A stretch of 33,689 nucleotides of DNA from Leptospira biflexa (GTDB taxonomy: Bacteria; Spirochaetota; UBA4802; UB4802): positions 1 to 33,689 of the forward strand of contig DYLU01000036.1 in assembly GCA_020721905.1 (NCBI GenBank). Direction: 5' to 3'. Of this stretch, positions 18,107 through 25,538 are shown one piece after another (the first letter of the stretch is position 1; each line of letters starts with the position of its first letter). Below the pieces are notes generated by a model that was not told the DNA's origin, ran no database searches, and worked only from the letters and a program-made list of their open reading frames with translations. Made by a program: the position numbers and the translations under genes.

Positions 18107-18664
18107 TTATTCAGAGTAAGGTATCCCAACCAGTTTTGGTCCATATTGCCATCCAGTATCAAAATCCCAGATGCCAACAACATAATTAAATATAATATTT
18201 AACGGAAAATATAACTTAACCGAAGTGAAGGTAACACGGACACGTATTACATAATTTGATTTCCTGTATTTAAAACCCTCTTGAATAACTATCAGTCTGT
18301 CAAAAAAAAGCTCATCGATAAGCGATTCATCACTGTAAAAAAATGTTGGAACTTTTGCCTGAGTAACTATATAGGACTTATTAAAAAAATCAAATTTTAC
18401 TTTTTTCTTCACTGTCATAGATCTGATAATTGTCTTTGGCATTAGCGGTAGCAAAGATTTTTCAACAATCTGGACTGTATATTCTACCTGGCCTTCAAGC
18501 CCGCGTTTTAATGCCTCTACAATATCATTTGTTTTAACGTCAGTAACCGAAAACAATACATTGAGATTGTTGGAATTAAAATTAACATTACCAAAAGTAA
18601 TATCCTGTGCCAAAACAGTGATTGAATTTAATAACAATACTATAGTTATAATTAATTTTTTCAT
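18107..18664 (-). CDS. DUF4390-like exported protein
   Basis: The 185-residue protein has a signal peptide (MKKLIITIVLLLNSITVLA, cut before Q). The body reads like DUF4390: an IVEALKRGLEGQVEYTVQIVEK segment (helix then strand, eAL-x-x-G pattern), then basic and aromatic beta strands (VKFDFFNKSYIVTQ). In betaproteobacteria a DUF4390 gene commonly precedes ntrY-ntrX, and here it also lies directly upstream of ntrY, which supports the family call. Its start overlaps the stop of the preceding gene by four bases (ATGA). It is predicted to be periplasmic, perhaps feeding a signal to NtrY. The family call rests on pattern and context. Confidence 0.6.
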   Translation of the reverse strand: MKKLIITIVLLLNSITVLAQDITFGNVNFNSNNLNVLFSVTDVKTNDIVEALKRGLEGQVEYTVQIVEKSLLPLMPKTIIRSMTVKKKVKFDFFNKSYIVTQAKVPTFFYSDESLIDELFFDRLIVIQEGFKYRKSNYVIRVRVTFTSVKLYFPLNIIFNYVVGIWDFDTGWQYGPKLVGIPYSE

Positions 18665-19224
18665 TTAAAATTCACTGGATACGATACGCTTATATGTAGT
18701 GATGTGTTTTCAGGCTCAAACGAAGTTTTGAATCCCTGTTTACTTTTCCAGTATGGATAATAAATCAATCTGTTATAGTTATGAGCTGAATCCACAGCAT
18801 CAATCACCGAAAACACCCTGGTTATAAAGATTGAAAAAAGGAGCCCCACAACAATAGTCTGATCCTTTTTGCTGATATCCACCCAGTTTACATCCTGATC
18901 GCTACCAGAATACTTTTCAGAAAGATTAAATAACATATATACAAGTAACCCTTTTTCTGCCAGGTCAGCAAGCAGAAACGCCGAGCCTTTTTTATAATTC
19001 TGAGTATAGAACTGCCCCAACCCGCTCCATGACCACGACAACACACCCGCTATAAAAGGATCCTTTCGTTCAGGCTCTTCAAAGATAATAGGAGTAACAT
19101 TACTTTGTACAGCAGATTGTTTATTTTGCTGTATTTGTTTATCCTTCTGGGCAAATGCAATTGAAAACAAGGATAGTATAATAATTGCAATTAAACTTAG
19201 CTTAGAAACCAGACGATAACCCAA
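18661..19224 (-). CDS. DUF5683-like membrane protein, copy 2 (TTG start)
   Basis: I choose a TTG start at 19224-19222, giving 187 residues. A perfect GGAGG lies eight bases upstream, and the protein then begins with a signal-like stretch (L-G-Y-R-L-V-S-K-L-S-L-I-A-I...) ending FAQ. The ATG starts further upstream (19254, 19245, 19239) have no Shine-Dalgarno and overlap the previous gene more. The body has RKDPFIAGVLSWSWSGLGQFY, the P-G-L-G-Q-like motif typical of DUF5683 and TM2-like proteins, then hydrophobic helices and SVIDAVDSAHNYN. It is clearly a paralogue of the gene immediately upstream (shared KDP-x-x-AG-x-LS, GLGQFY, ID-A-V-x-SA). Function is unknown. It overlaps both neighbours. 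Confidence 0.65.
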   Translation of the reverse strand: MGYRLVSKLSLIAIIILSLFSIAFAQKDKQIQQNKQSAVQSNVTPIIFEEPERKDPFIAGVLSWSWSGLGQFYTQNYKKGSAFLLADLAEKGLLVYMLFNLSEKYSGSDQDVNWVDISKKDQTIVVGLLFSIFITRVFSVIDAVDSAHNYNRLIYYPYWKSKQGFKTSFEPENTSLHISVSYPVNFK

Positions 19225-19783
19225 AATACATACCTCCATCAGCATTATATCCAAAATTAAGTTGTGGATACTTTTTTTTCAATTCCTGTCGTTTTTCCTG
19301 CAGCGAAGTATTAAAAGAACCGGCACTTTGAACAGCATCAATAATGTTATAAATATGAATCAGTGATAGTGTGGCAACTGTAGCATAAAACAGATATTTT
19401 CGCTGAGTGCTGACAATACCTAAATCAGTACGTTTTGCATCAATTCCTAAATTAAAACCGGAATCACTTCCAGCTTTAAAATTAAAATCAAGAAAATAAA
19501 AAAGTGATCCTACCACTATGGTATATTCAGTTACCAGAAAAATAGCCCCTTTTAATTTTTCATCACTATAAAACTGCCCAAGGCCTGGCATATAAAAAGA
19601 AAGAATACCGGCAAAAAGCGGATCCTTCTTTTTTTCAAAAAGTACCTTGATTTCATCATCACTAAGCGATAGTTCCTGGGGATGAACTTCTTTTTTCTTT
19701 GTTTGCCCTAAAAGAGGGCTTTGCAATAACAGTATGACTGCAATCAAGAGCCATATTATACAATGCAAATCAAAAGTTTTCAT
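19202..19783 (-). CDS. DUF5683-like membrane protein, copy 1
   Basis: The 193-residue protein has a signal peptide or first membrane helix (IIWLLIAVILLLQSPLLG) and then a charged segment. The motif KDPLFAGILSFYMPGLGQFY, with the P-G-L-G-Q-F-Y core, is followed by hydrophobic helices (FLVTEYTIVVGSLFYFL, YLFYATVATLSLI) and NIIDAVQSAGSFN. The same core and the ID-A-V-x-SA block occur in the next gene, so these are tandem paralogues. It starts inside the end of ptsH (four-base ATGA overlap). The family resembles DUF5683, which is of unknown function and common in Gram-negative bacteria. The position between ptsH and ntrY suggests an envelope function tied to this regulatory operon, which is inference. 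Confidence 0.65.
   Translation of the reverse strand: MKTFDLHCIIWLLIAVILLLQSPLLGQTKKKEVHPQELSLSDDEIKVLFEKKKDPLFAGILSFYMPGLGQFYSDEKLKGAIFLVTEYTIVVGSLFYFLDFNFKAGSDSGFNLGIDAKRTDLGIVSTQRKYLFYATVATLSLIHIYNIIDAVQSAGSFNTSLQEKRQELKKKYPQLNFGYNADGGMYFGLSSGF
19233..19237 (-). promoter_or_regulatory. Shine-Dalgarno that decides a TTG start
   Basis: GGAGG on the minus strand (CCTCC at 19233-19237) is eight bases before the TTG at 19224-19222. It sits inside the last codons of the upstream paralogue's gene. This site is the reason for preferring TTG over the upstream ATGs. Confidence 0.6.
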
Positions 19784-20055
19784 TTTGAAGCTAACTCCGC
19801 AAAATCATTTTCAATGAGAGCTGATAATCGTTCTACAGCTTCTTCTTCCATTTCGCCATTAGCCCGTATTATCAAAGAACTTCCCCTGGTTATGGCTAAT
19901 CCCAGTACTGACATGATGGATTTGCCATTTGCTTCCATCTGTCCTTTAATGATATAGATATCACATGGGAATTTCATTGCTTCACGCACCAGTATTGAAG
20001 CAGGACGGGCATGTACACCAGCATCACTTTTTACCTTAACTTTCTTTTCCTTCAT
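19780..20055 (-). CDS. ptsH: HPr phosphocarrier protein
   Basis: The 91-residue protein has the HPr signature. H15 in GVHARPAS is the site phosphorylated by enzyme I, and S46 in GKSIMSVLGLA is the site phosphorylated by HPr kinase. Both sites are intact, so this HPr can take either phosphate. The gene overlaps hprK by four bases and the next gene by four bases, so it is in one coupled unit. No enzyme I or EII is in the window. The role is therefore more likely regulatory (HPr-Ser-P signalling) than sugar transport. Confidence 0.95.
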   Translation of the reverse strand: MKEKKVKVKSDAGVHARPASILVREAMKFPCDIYIIKGQMEANGKSIMSVLGLAITRGSSLIIRANGEMEEEAVERLSALIENDFAELASK

Positions 20056-21002
20056 TTGTTGTTATTCTCCCTTGCAATCCACTCCTGGATCTTTTTATCA
20101 AGTTCCTGTGCAGAAAACACACCCATTTTTTTTAGTCGCTGATTAAGTGCTGCAGTTTCTATAATAATTGGGATATTTCGCCCAGGCCTTACTGGAACAA
20201 TAATATAAGGAACTTCAATATCAAGTATGGTATACACCTGTTCTTCTATACCAAGCCTGTCGTAGTGTGTATGTGCATCCCACTCCTGTAATTCTGCAAC
20301 AAGCTCAATACGCTTTCTGTTCCTTACCGACCTGATACCAAATATATCACGTACATTCAAAATTCCAATCCCCCGTATCTCCATATGATGCCGTATAATC
20401 TCAGAACCGCTTCCCATAAGCAATGACTCATCAATTTTTTTGATCTCAACCAGATCATCGGCAATCAGCCTGTGTCCTCTTTCTATTAACTCTAAAGCAG
20501 TTTCACTTTTCCCAACGCCACTTTTACCTATGAGTAATACTCCTATGCCAAACACATCAATCAATGTCCCATGTATGGTTATTGATTCAGCAAATGCAGC
20601 CTCAACGATATGGGTTAATAAACTAATAAACCGGGTTGTTGGATGTTGCGTAACAAAGGTTGGAACCCTGTGCTTTTTAGCGTACTCAATAAAAACCTCA
20701 TCCGGATACTCATTATGGGTATATACACAGCAAACTATATCATAAGAAAAAAAATTAGTGTAAATTTCCTCCCGCCTTTCACGGGATAGCTGCTTAATAT
20801 ATGCTGTTTCACCCAAACCAAAAATCTGAATACGGTCATAGGCAAAATAATCAAAAAAACCCGCCAGGGTAAGCCCCGGCCGGTTAATTTCAATTGCGGT
20901 AATAGCCTTATCAATTCCTTCCCTGCCAGTTACAATTGTAAGCTGAAGGTCAATCTTCTGTGTATTTTCTAAAATATCACGAATGCGCAGTTGTTTTTTC
21001 AT
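20052..21002 (-). CDS. hprK: HPr kinase/phosphorylase
   Basis: The 316-residue bifunctional enzyme phosphorylates and dephosphorylates HPr at Ser46. The C-terminal catalytic domain has Walker A GKSGVGKSE at about 154-162, followed by ETALELIERGHRLIADD. The HprK-specific signature EIRGIGILNVRDIFG comes later. The N-terminal DRTGG-like domain is of normal size. The length is typical of HprK (about 310-320). It begins seven bases after the hpf stop and overlaps ptsH by four bases. Together with S46 in the adjacent HPr, this gives a complete kinase/substrate pair. Confidence 0.96.
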   Translation of the reverse strand: MKKQLRIRDILENTQKIDLQLTIVTGREGIDKAITAIEINRPGLTLAGFFDYFAYDRIQIFGLGETAYIKQLSRERREEIYTNFFSYDIVCCVYTHNEYPDEVFIEYAKKHRVPTFVTQHPTTRFISLLTHIVEAAFAESITIHGTLIDVFGIGVLLIGKSGVGKSETALELIERGHRLIADDLVEIKKIDESLLMGSGSEIIRHHMEIRGIGILNVRDIFGIRSVRNRKRIELVAELQEWDAHTHYDRLGIEEQVYTILDIEVPYIIVPVRPGRNIPIIIETAALNQRLKKMGVFSAQELDKKIQEWIARENNNK

Positions 21003-21009
21003 TGTTTCA

Positions 21010-21819
21010 TTAAAATGCCGGCACCAGAAGTTCCAGATTTTTGCCGTGTTTGTACATTATATTGATATAGTTAGTTTCAGTATTAAAAAATACAATAAAT
21101 GGAGTATTATTGTTTGTTATTTCAATTACCGCATCATTAACTGCCATCATTTTAATATTGCATGATTTTTTCTTTTTAAATTTTATATCAGGATTTACTG
21201 ATGAATCGTTCTTAATCTCAAGAGTATATTCATTAAACTTTGACGGCTTAAATGAGTTTTCATGAATCATTTCAAACGGTATTTCAATCATTGTGTACTC
21301 ATTGCCATCTTTATAAATTGCAGCATAATTTTTATTCATATAATCAACTGAATCTTTAATTGATTTCTCGCCTTTCTTAAACAAAGTAAAATCACTTCCA
21401 TTCAGTTTCATCTGCAGATATGCTTCCTTTTCGTCTACCGGTTTATTGCTGACCTGCCTTACTGTAATGGAACTCTGCTCACCTTTGACAGTAAACGTAG
21501 CTATATCTTCAAGCTCACTTAATGGAGTAACCTTATGTCCTGAATGCCGTTCTTTATATCGCACTATTTGCTGTTCAATCTTATCAAGCAAGAGGTCAAT
21601 TGAAGAATACATATCCCCAGCTTTTTCTTTTGCATAAAACTGCACGCCATCACCATTAATGGTAATTTCAGTTATATGGTCCTGACGTTCTATCAGCAAC
21701 CATACATGCATATCAATCACCTGATGGAAATACTTGATTAACTTTGATAACTTTTTTTCAGCATATTCACGAATGCTATCGCTTACTTCAAAATTTCTGC
21801 CTGTAATTGTTAGATTCAT
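21010..21819 (-). CDS. hpf: Ribosome hibernation promoting factor, long form with an extra C-terminal domain
   Basis: I start at ATG 21819, not the ATG 12 bases upstream. A GAGG Shine-Dalgarno (21829-21826) is six bases before it, and the protein then opens with MNLTITGRNFEVSDSIREYAEKKL, the canonical HPF N terminus. Residues 1 to about 105 form the 30S-binding domain. The next segment, ITVRQVSNKPVDEKEAYLQMKLNG, is the long-HPF dimerisation domain, with MNKNYAAIYKDGNEY as its ending. A second, similar ending (FIVFFNTETNYINIMYKHGKN then LELLVP) closes the protein. At 269 residues it is about 80 longer than usual long HPF. The start overlaps the end of rpoN by 32 bases. It inactivates ribosomes as 100S dimers in stress or stationary phase. 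Confidence 0.88.
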   Translation of the reverse strand: MNLTITGRNFEVSDSIREYAEKKLSKLIKYFHQVIDMHVWLLIERQDHITEITINGDGVQFYAKEKAGDMYSSIDLLLDKIEQQIVRYKERHSGHKVTPLSELEDIATFTVKGEQSSITVRQVSNKPVDEKEAYLQMKLNGSDFTLFKKGEKSIKDSVDYMNKNYAAIYKDGNEYTMIEIPFEMIHENSFKPSKFNEYTLEIKNDSSVNPDIKFKKKKSCNIKMMAVNDAVIEITNNNTPFIVFFNTETNYINIMYKHGKNLELLVPAF

Positions 21820-23221
21820 GGTCACCCTCATTTCTCATTAAATATAATTTTTTACGGATATGTGATGCAGGGATAGATAACATATCCCTGTATTTTGCAA
21901 TAGTCCTGCGCGCAATACGGATACCCTCTGCCTTCAATATGTCAAGTATTTCCTCATCACTTAACGGATTTTGTTTTGATTCACTATTAATAAGTTCTTT
22001 CATCCGTTTCATGATGGTATCAGATGATGTATCATCATTAAGTACGGATTGAATTTTTTTAACAAAAAAATATTTAAACTCAAAAACACCCCATCTGGTC
22101 TGTGCATATTTATTGGCCACAGCACGGGCAATGGTGGATTCATGAAATCCTAAATCAGACTCTAAATCAGCATAAATTAACGGTTTTAAATACCCGGGTC
22201 CTTTCAGTAAAAACTCCTTCTGCCTGTTCATTATTGCATACGCAACAAGAAGAAGTGTTTCATTCCGCCTGCTGATATTGTTTATAAGATTCCTTGCTGC
22301 ATTAACTTTATCATGGATAAATTCCCTTGTTTTTTCATCAATTTTTTTTTGTTTCAGCATCTCTATATAACGAGCATTAATATATAATTTTGGCATACAG
22401 TCATCAAGTAGATTAATAATAACCTCATTATCAATCAGCTGAACCTCAATATCAGGGCGTACATACAATGGCTTACGGTTAAAAAAATGTGCACCCGGAT
22501 ATGGTGTCAAATTGGTCAGAAGTATAGCTTTTTCTTTTACTTCGTCCTTGCTTATATTCAGTTGTTTTGCCACTTTATCATACTCATATCGCTGAATATG
22601 CGGCAGATAATCCTTTATGATCTGCTGCAACAATACATCATCAGGGTAAAAGTATTGTGCCTGAATACGTAATGAATCAGTAACAGTGGAAGCACCACAT
22701 CCAACAGGATCCAGTGTGTGTATTATATTTAAAAGTTTTTCTATTTTAGAACTATCTCCATCTAATTCTTTTTGCAAATCCTCCATTGAAACAGGTAAAA
22801 AACCATTATCATCAAGACTGGTAATAAGCTCTTCAAGCATGGTCATTTCATCAGGTGGCAGCTCTAACATTCTTGCCTGAGCCAATAAATGCTCCTGCAA
22901 AGTTTCAGCCTGTGAAACAATTTCCATTACATTCTTTTTGTCATAATCGAAAGTGGGAGTATCTTCGCTTTCGTATTCGGGGGTATAATCCTCTTTTGGC
23001 AAAACTGTGCCTTCTACTTCCCTTTGGGCAACAGTATCAAGGGATTCAAATCCTTCATCAAGCGTATCGTCACACTCCAGAACAGGATTTTCTTCCAGTT
23101 CCTGTAATAATATTTCCTCTAAATCAAGTGCAGGTATTTGTAATAAGTCTAAGGATTGTCTAAGACTCTGGGTAAGGTGTAAACGCTGGGTTTGTACCAC
23201 ATCAAGCTTTAAGAAAGCCAT
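21788..23221 (-). CDS. rpoN: RNA polymerase sigma-54 factor
   Basis: The 477-residue sigma factor reads -24/-12 promoters and needs an AAA+ activator such as the NtrX-type regulator in this array. The Gln/Leu-rich region I (QTQRLHLTQSLRQSLDLLQIP) contacts activators. A core-binding domain fills the middle, and the diagnostic RpoN box ARRTIAKYRD at about 434-443 recognises the -24 element. GAGGG precedes the ATG at 23221. The last 32 bases overlap the start of hpf. The length matches the family. Confidence 0.97.
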   Translation of the reverse strand: MAFLKLDVVQTQRLHLTQSLRQSLDLLQIPALDLEEILLQELEENPVLECDDTLDEGFESLDTVAQREVEGTVLPKEDYTPEYESEDTPTFDYDKKNVMEIVSQAETLQEHLLAQARMLELPPDEMTMLEELITSLDDNGFLPVSMEDLQKELDGDSSKIEKLLNIIHTLDPVGCGASTVTDSLRIQAQYFYPDDVLLQQIIKDYLPHIQRYEYDKVAKQLNISKDEVKEKAILLTNLTPYPGAHFFNRKPLYVRPDIEVQLIDNEVIINLLDDCMPKLYINARYIEMLKQKKIDEKTREFIHDKVNAARNLINNISRRNETLLLVAYAIMNRQKEFLLKGPGYLKPLIYADLESDLGFHESTIARAVANKYAQTRWGVFEFKYFFVKKIQSVLNDDTSSDTIMKRMKELINSESKQNPLSDEEILDILKAEGIRIARRTIAKYRDMLSIPASHIRKKLYLMRNEGDHESNNYRQKF

Positions 23222-23325
23222 TCACTCCCTCGCAACAATCTTCCTCAATTCAGATGTTCCTGACTACAACCACATTCTTATATAAATATACAAAAATTAC
23301 CACCCACTTGTCCAGTTAAATTGCA

Positions 23326-24954
23326 TTATTGCCTGATATTTTCTATCGAAGCCCTGATAAAATCCTTAAATAAAGGATGAGGTTTTATTGGCTTTGACTT
23401 GAATTCAGGGTGAAATTGAGTACAGATGAACCATGGATGATCCCGGTATTCGATGGTTTCAACCAGATTATTTTCAGGATGAAAGCCCGATAGAACCATA
23501 CCATTATCCTCAAATGTCTTCTTATATTTAAGGGTAAACTCAAAACGGTGACGGTGCCGTTCCATTGCAGAATCGGCATTGTAAATTGATTTAATTTTTG
23601 AGCCATCCTGAAATACACATAAATACGCCCCCAATCGCATGGTACCGCCCAGCTTATCAACAAGTTCCTGCTCTTCCTGAAGCGAAATAACAGGATATGG
23701 AGTTGTGGGGTCAAATTCAGTGGAATTTGCATTTTCCATACCACACACATGGCGGGCAAACTCAATAACAGCGCATTGTAATCCCAGGCAAATGCCAAAC
23801 AGCGGAATCTTATTAACACGTGCATACTCAATAGTTGCTATCTTGCCCTCAATACCTCTATTTCCAAAACCACCAGGTATTAATATGCCGTTAACACCTT
23901 TAAATAATTCATCCATTTTGCCCATGTATTTCCGCTCAATCTCTTCAGATTCAATCCGTACGATTTCAAGTTCTGCATTATTGGCAACAGCACCATGAGT
24001 AAGCGCTTCATAGATTGAGCGGTATGAATCCTGCAGTGAAATATATTTCCCAACAACAGCAATTGTGACCTTTTTTTCTGGATTCATCAGGGATTTAATA
24101 AATGCATCCCATTCAGGAAGATGGAGCGGTTTTACCGGAAAACCAAAATGCTCCAGCACCACCTCATCATATTTATTTTCATGCAGCATATAAGGGATTT
24201 CATAAATGGAATGGCTTATATCAACAGCCGAAATAACATTTTGTTCCGACACATTACAGAACAATGCTATTTTGCTTTTCAAATCATCTGTAAGGGTCCG
24301 TGATGAACGGCATAGAAGTATATCAGGCAATATACCCAGTTCCATAAGTTCTTTTACTGAATGCTGGGTTGGCTTTGTCTTTTGCTCGCCAGCCACTGTT
24401 ATTGTTGGCACCAGCGTTAGGTGAACATTCAACACTCTTGCTTTGCCTAATTCCTGCCGTATCTGCCTTATTGCTTCTAAAAATGGGATTGATTCAATAT
24501 CACCAACCGTTCCACCAATCTCAACAAGCAAAAAATCAAGGTCATGTTCATTTGCTACATCATAAATTCTCTTTTTAATTTCGTTGGTGATATGTGGAAT
24601 AACCTGCACTGTCCTGCCTAAATAATCCCCACGACGTTCTCGCATGATCACTTCATAGTATATCTGGCCCGTGGATACAGAATTTTTGCGGGTAAGCCTG
24701 GCGTTAGTCAGGCGCTCATAGTACCCTAAGTCAAGATCGGTTTCAGCACCATCCTCAGTAACATAGACTTCACCATGCTGGAACGGACTCATAGTACCGG
24801 GATCAATATTAATATACGGGTCCATCTTTATGATAGAAAGCTTATACCCATGTCCTTCAAGCAACAGCCCCAATGAAGCTGTAGATATACCCTTTCCCAA
24901 TGAAGAACATACGCCACCGGTAACAAAAATAAATTTAGTTTTTTTGTCTTTCAT
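23326..24954 (-). CDS. pyrG: CTP synthase
   Basis: The 542-residue enzyme makes CTP from UTP with ATP and glutamine. The N-terminal synthase domain opens with FVTGGVCSSLGKGISTASLG and has IKMDPYINIDPGTMSPFQHGEV. The C-terminal class I glutamine amidotransferase domain has nucleophile Cys in GICLGLQ and the His-Glu pair in QFHPEF. All key residues are present and the length is normal. AGAGG lies before the ATG. It is the first gene of the minus-strand array, with 104 bases before rpoN. Confidence 0.98.
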   Translation of the reverse strand: MKDKKTKFIFVTGGVCSSLGKGISTASLGLLLEGHGYKLSIIKMDPYINIDPGTMSPFQHGEVYVTEDGAETDLDLGYYERLTNARLTRKNSVSTGQIYYEVIMRERRGDYLGRTVQVIPHITNEIKKRIYDVANEHDLDFLLVEIGGTVGDIESIPFLEAIRQIRQELGKARVLNVHLTLVPTITVAGEQKTKPTQHSVKELMELGILPDILLCRSSRTLTDDLKSKIALFCNVSEQNVISAVDISHSIYEIPYMLHENKYDEVVLEHFGFPVKPLHLPEWDAFIKSLMNPEKKVTIAVVGKYISLQDSYRSIYEALTHGAVANNAELEIVRIESEEIERKYMGKMDELFKGVNGILIPGGFGNRGIEGKIATIEYARVNKIPLFGICLGLQCAVIEFARHVCGMENANSTEFDPTTPYPVISLQEEQELVDKLGGTMRLGAYLCVFQDGSKIKSIYNADSAMERHRHRFEFTLKYKKTFEDNGMVLSGFHPENNLVETIEYRDHPWFICTQFHPEFKSKPIKPHPLFKDFIRASIENIRQ

Positions 24955-24978
24955 ATATCCTCTGACCAGATAGTATCC

Positions 24979-24984
24979 ATTATA
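24979..24984 (-). promoter_or_regulatory. Candidate -10 element for pyrG
   Basis: TATAAT on the minus strand (ATTATA at 24979-24984) lies about 25 bases upstream of the pyrG ATG. No convincing -35 was found 16-18 bases upstream, so this is a weak call. Confidence 0.3.
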
Positions 24985-25067
24985 TCGTAAGCCATAAACA
25001 GTAATTACAGATACCTGTCAACAATTTGTAAAAATGCAATCAAAATTGCTGACAAAAAAAACAATTC

Positions 25068-25097
25068 TTGACAAAAGACTGAAGTTACTATAGTAAC
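25068..25097 (+). promoter_or_regulatory. Promoter with perfect palindrome over the -10, upstream of the PilZ gene
   Basis: TTGACA at 25068-25073 and TATAGT at 25089-25094 are spaced by 15 bases, slightly short. GTTACTATAGTAAC at 25084-25097 is a perfect 14-base palindrome covering the -10. A repressor dimer sitting here would block the polymerase, so it is a candidate operator for the PilZ pair. Confidence 0.5.
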
Positions 25098-25154
25098 AGT
25101 TTTGTGTTCTGTAAAGAAAAAATAAAAAAAATTTTTATCATACAGGAAAATGCC

Positions 25155-25532
25155 ATGACAGAAAAACGTCAACATCCACGTAAGGAGTCCAACATCAAGG
25201 TCAGGTTTGATTATTTTGAAGGTGATCCGGAAAAAGTTACAACAAACCAAAAACCAACAATACAATCAAAAGGATATATTCTTAACATCAGCGCATCCGG
25301 CGCATTTATGGTATGTAACTGCCGTGTCAGTGTACAGATGCCGGTAAAATTGTACTGTAAAATTAACAAAACTAAACTGGAATTAACTGGTGAAATTGTA
25401 CGCACAGGAATGATTCAAAATAACCCTTCCGAAGTTGCACAACGATATGCAGCAAAGAAAGTTAAAGGCGATAGTTACGTTGCTATACGCTTTAATGAAC
25501 TTTTACCTGAGGAAATACTGGCACAGGTATAA
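25155..25532 (+). CDS. PilZ-domain protein (c-di-GMP effector)
   Basis: I start at 25155, seven to ten bases after AGGAAAA. The in-frame ATG at 25104 gives an atypical hydrophobic/basic N terminus and no Shine-Dalgarno. The resulting 125-residue protein has the PilZ motifs KRQHPRKE (R-x-x-x-R type: R5, R9) near the N terminus and NISASG (D/N-x-S-x-x-G) at about residue 50, with a beta-rich body. Both motifs are intact, so c-di-GMP binding is plausible. It is a stand-alone PilZ domain, with no other domain. The next gene begins six bases after its stop, so they are co-transcribed. Confidence 0.85.
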   Translation: MTEKRQHPRKESNIKVRFDYFEGDPEKVTTNQKPTIQSKGYILNISASGAFMVCNCRVSVQMPVKLYCKINKTKLELTGEIVRTGMIQNNPSEVAQRYAAKKVKGDSYVAIRFNELLPEEILAQV

Positions 25533-25538
25533 ACACTG

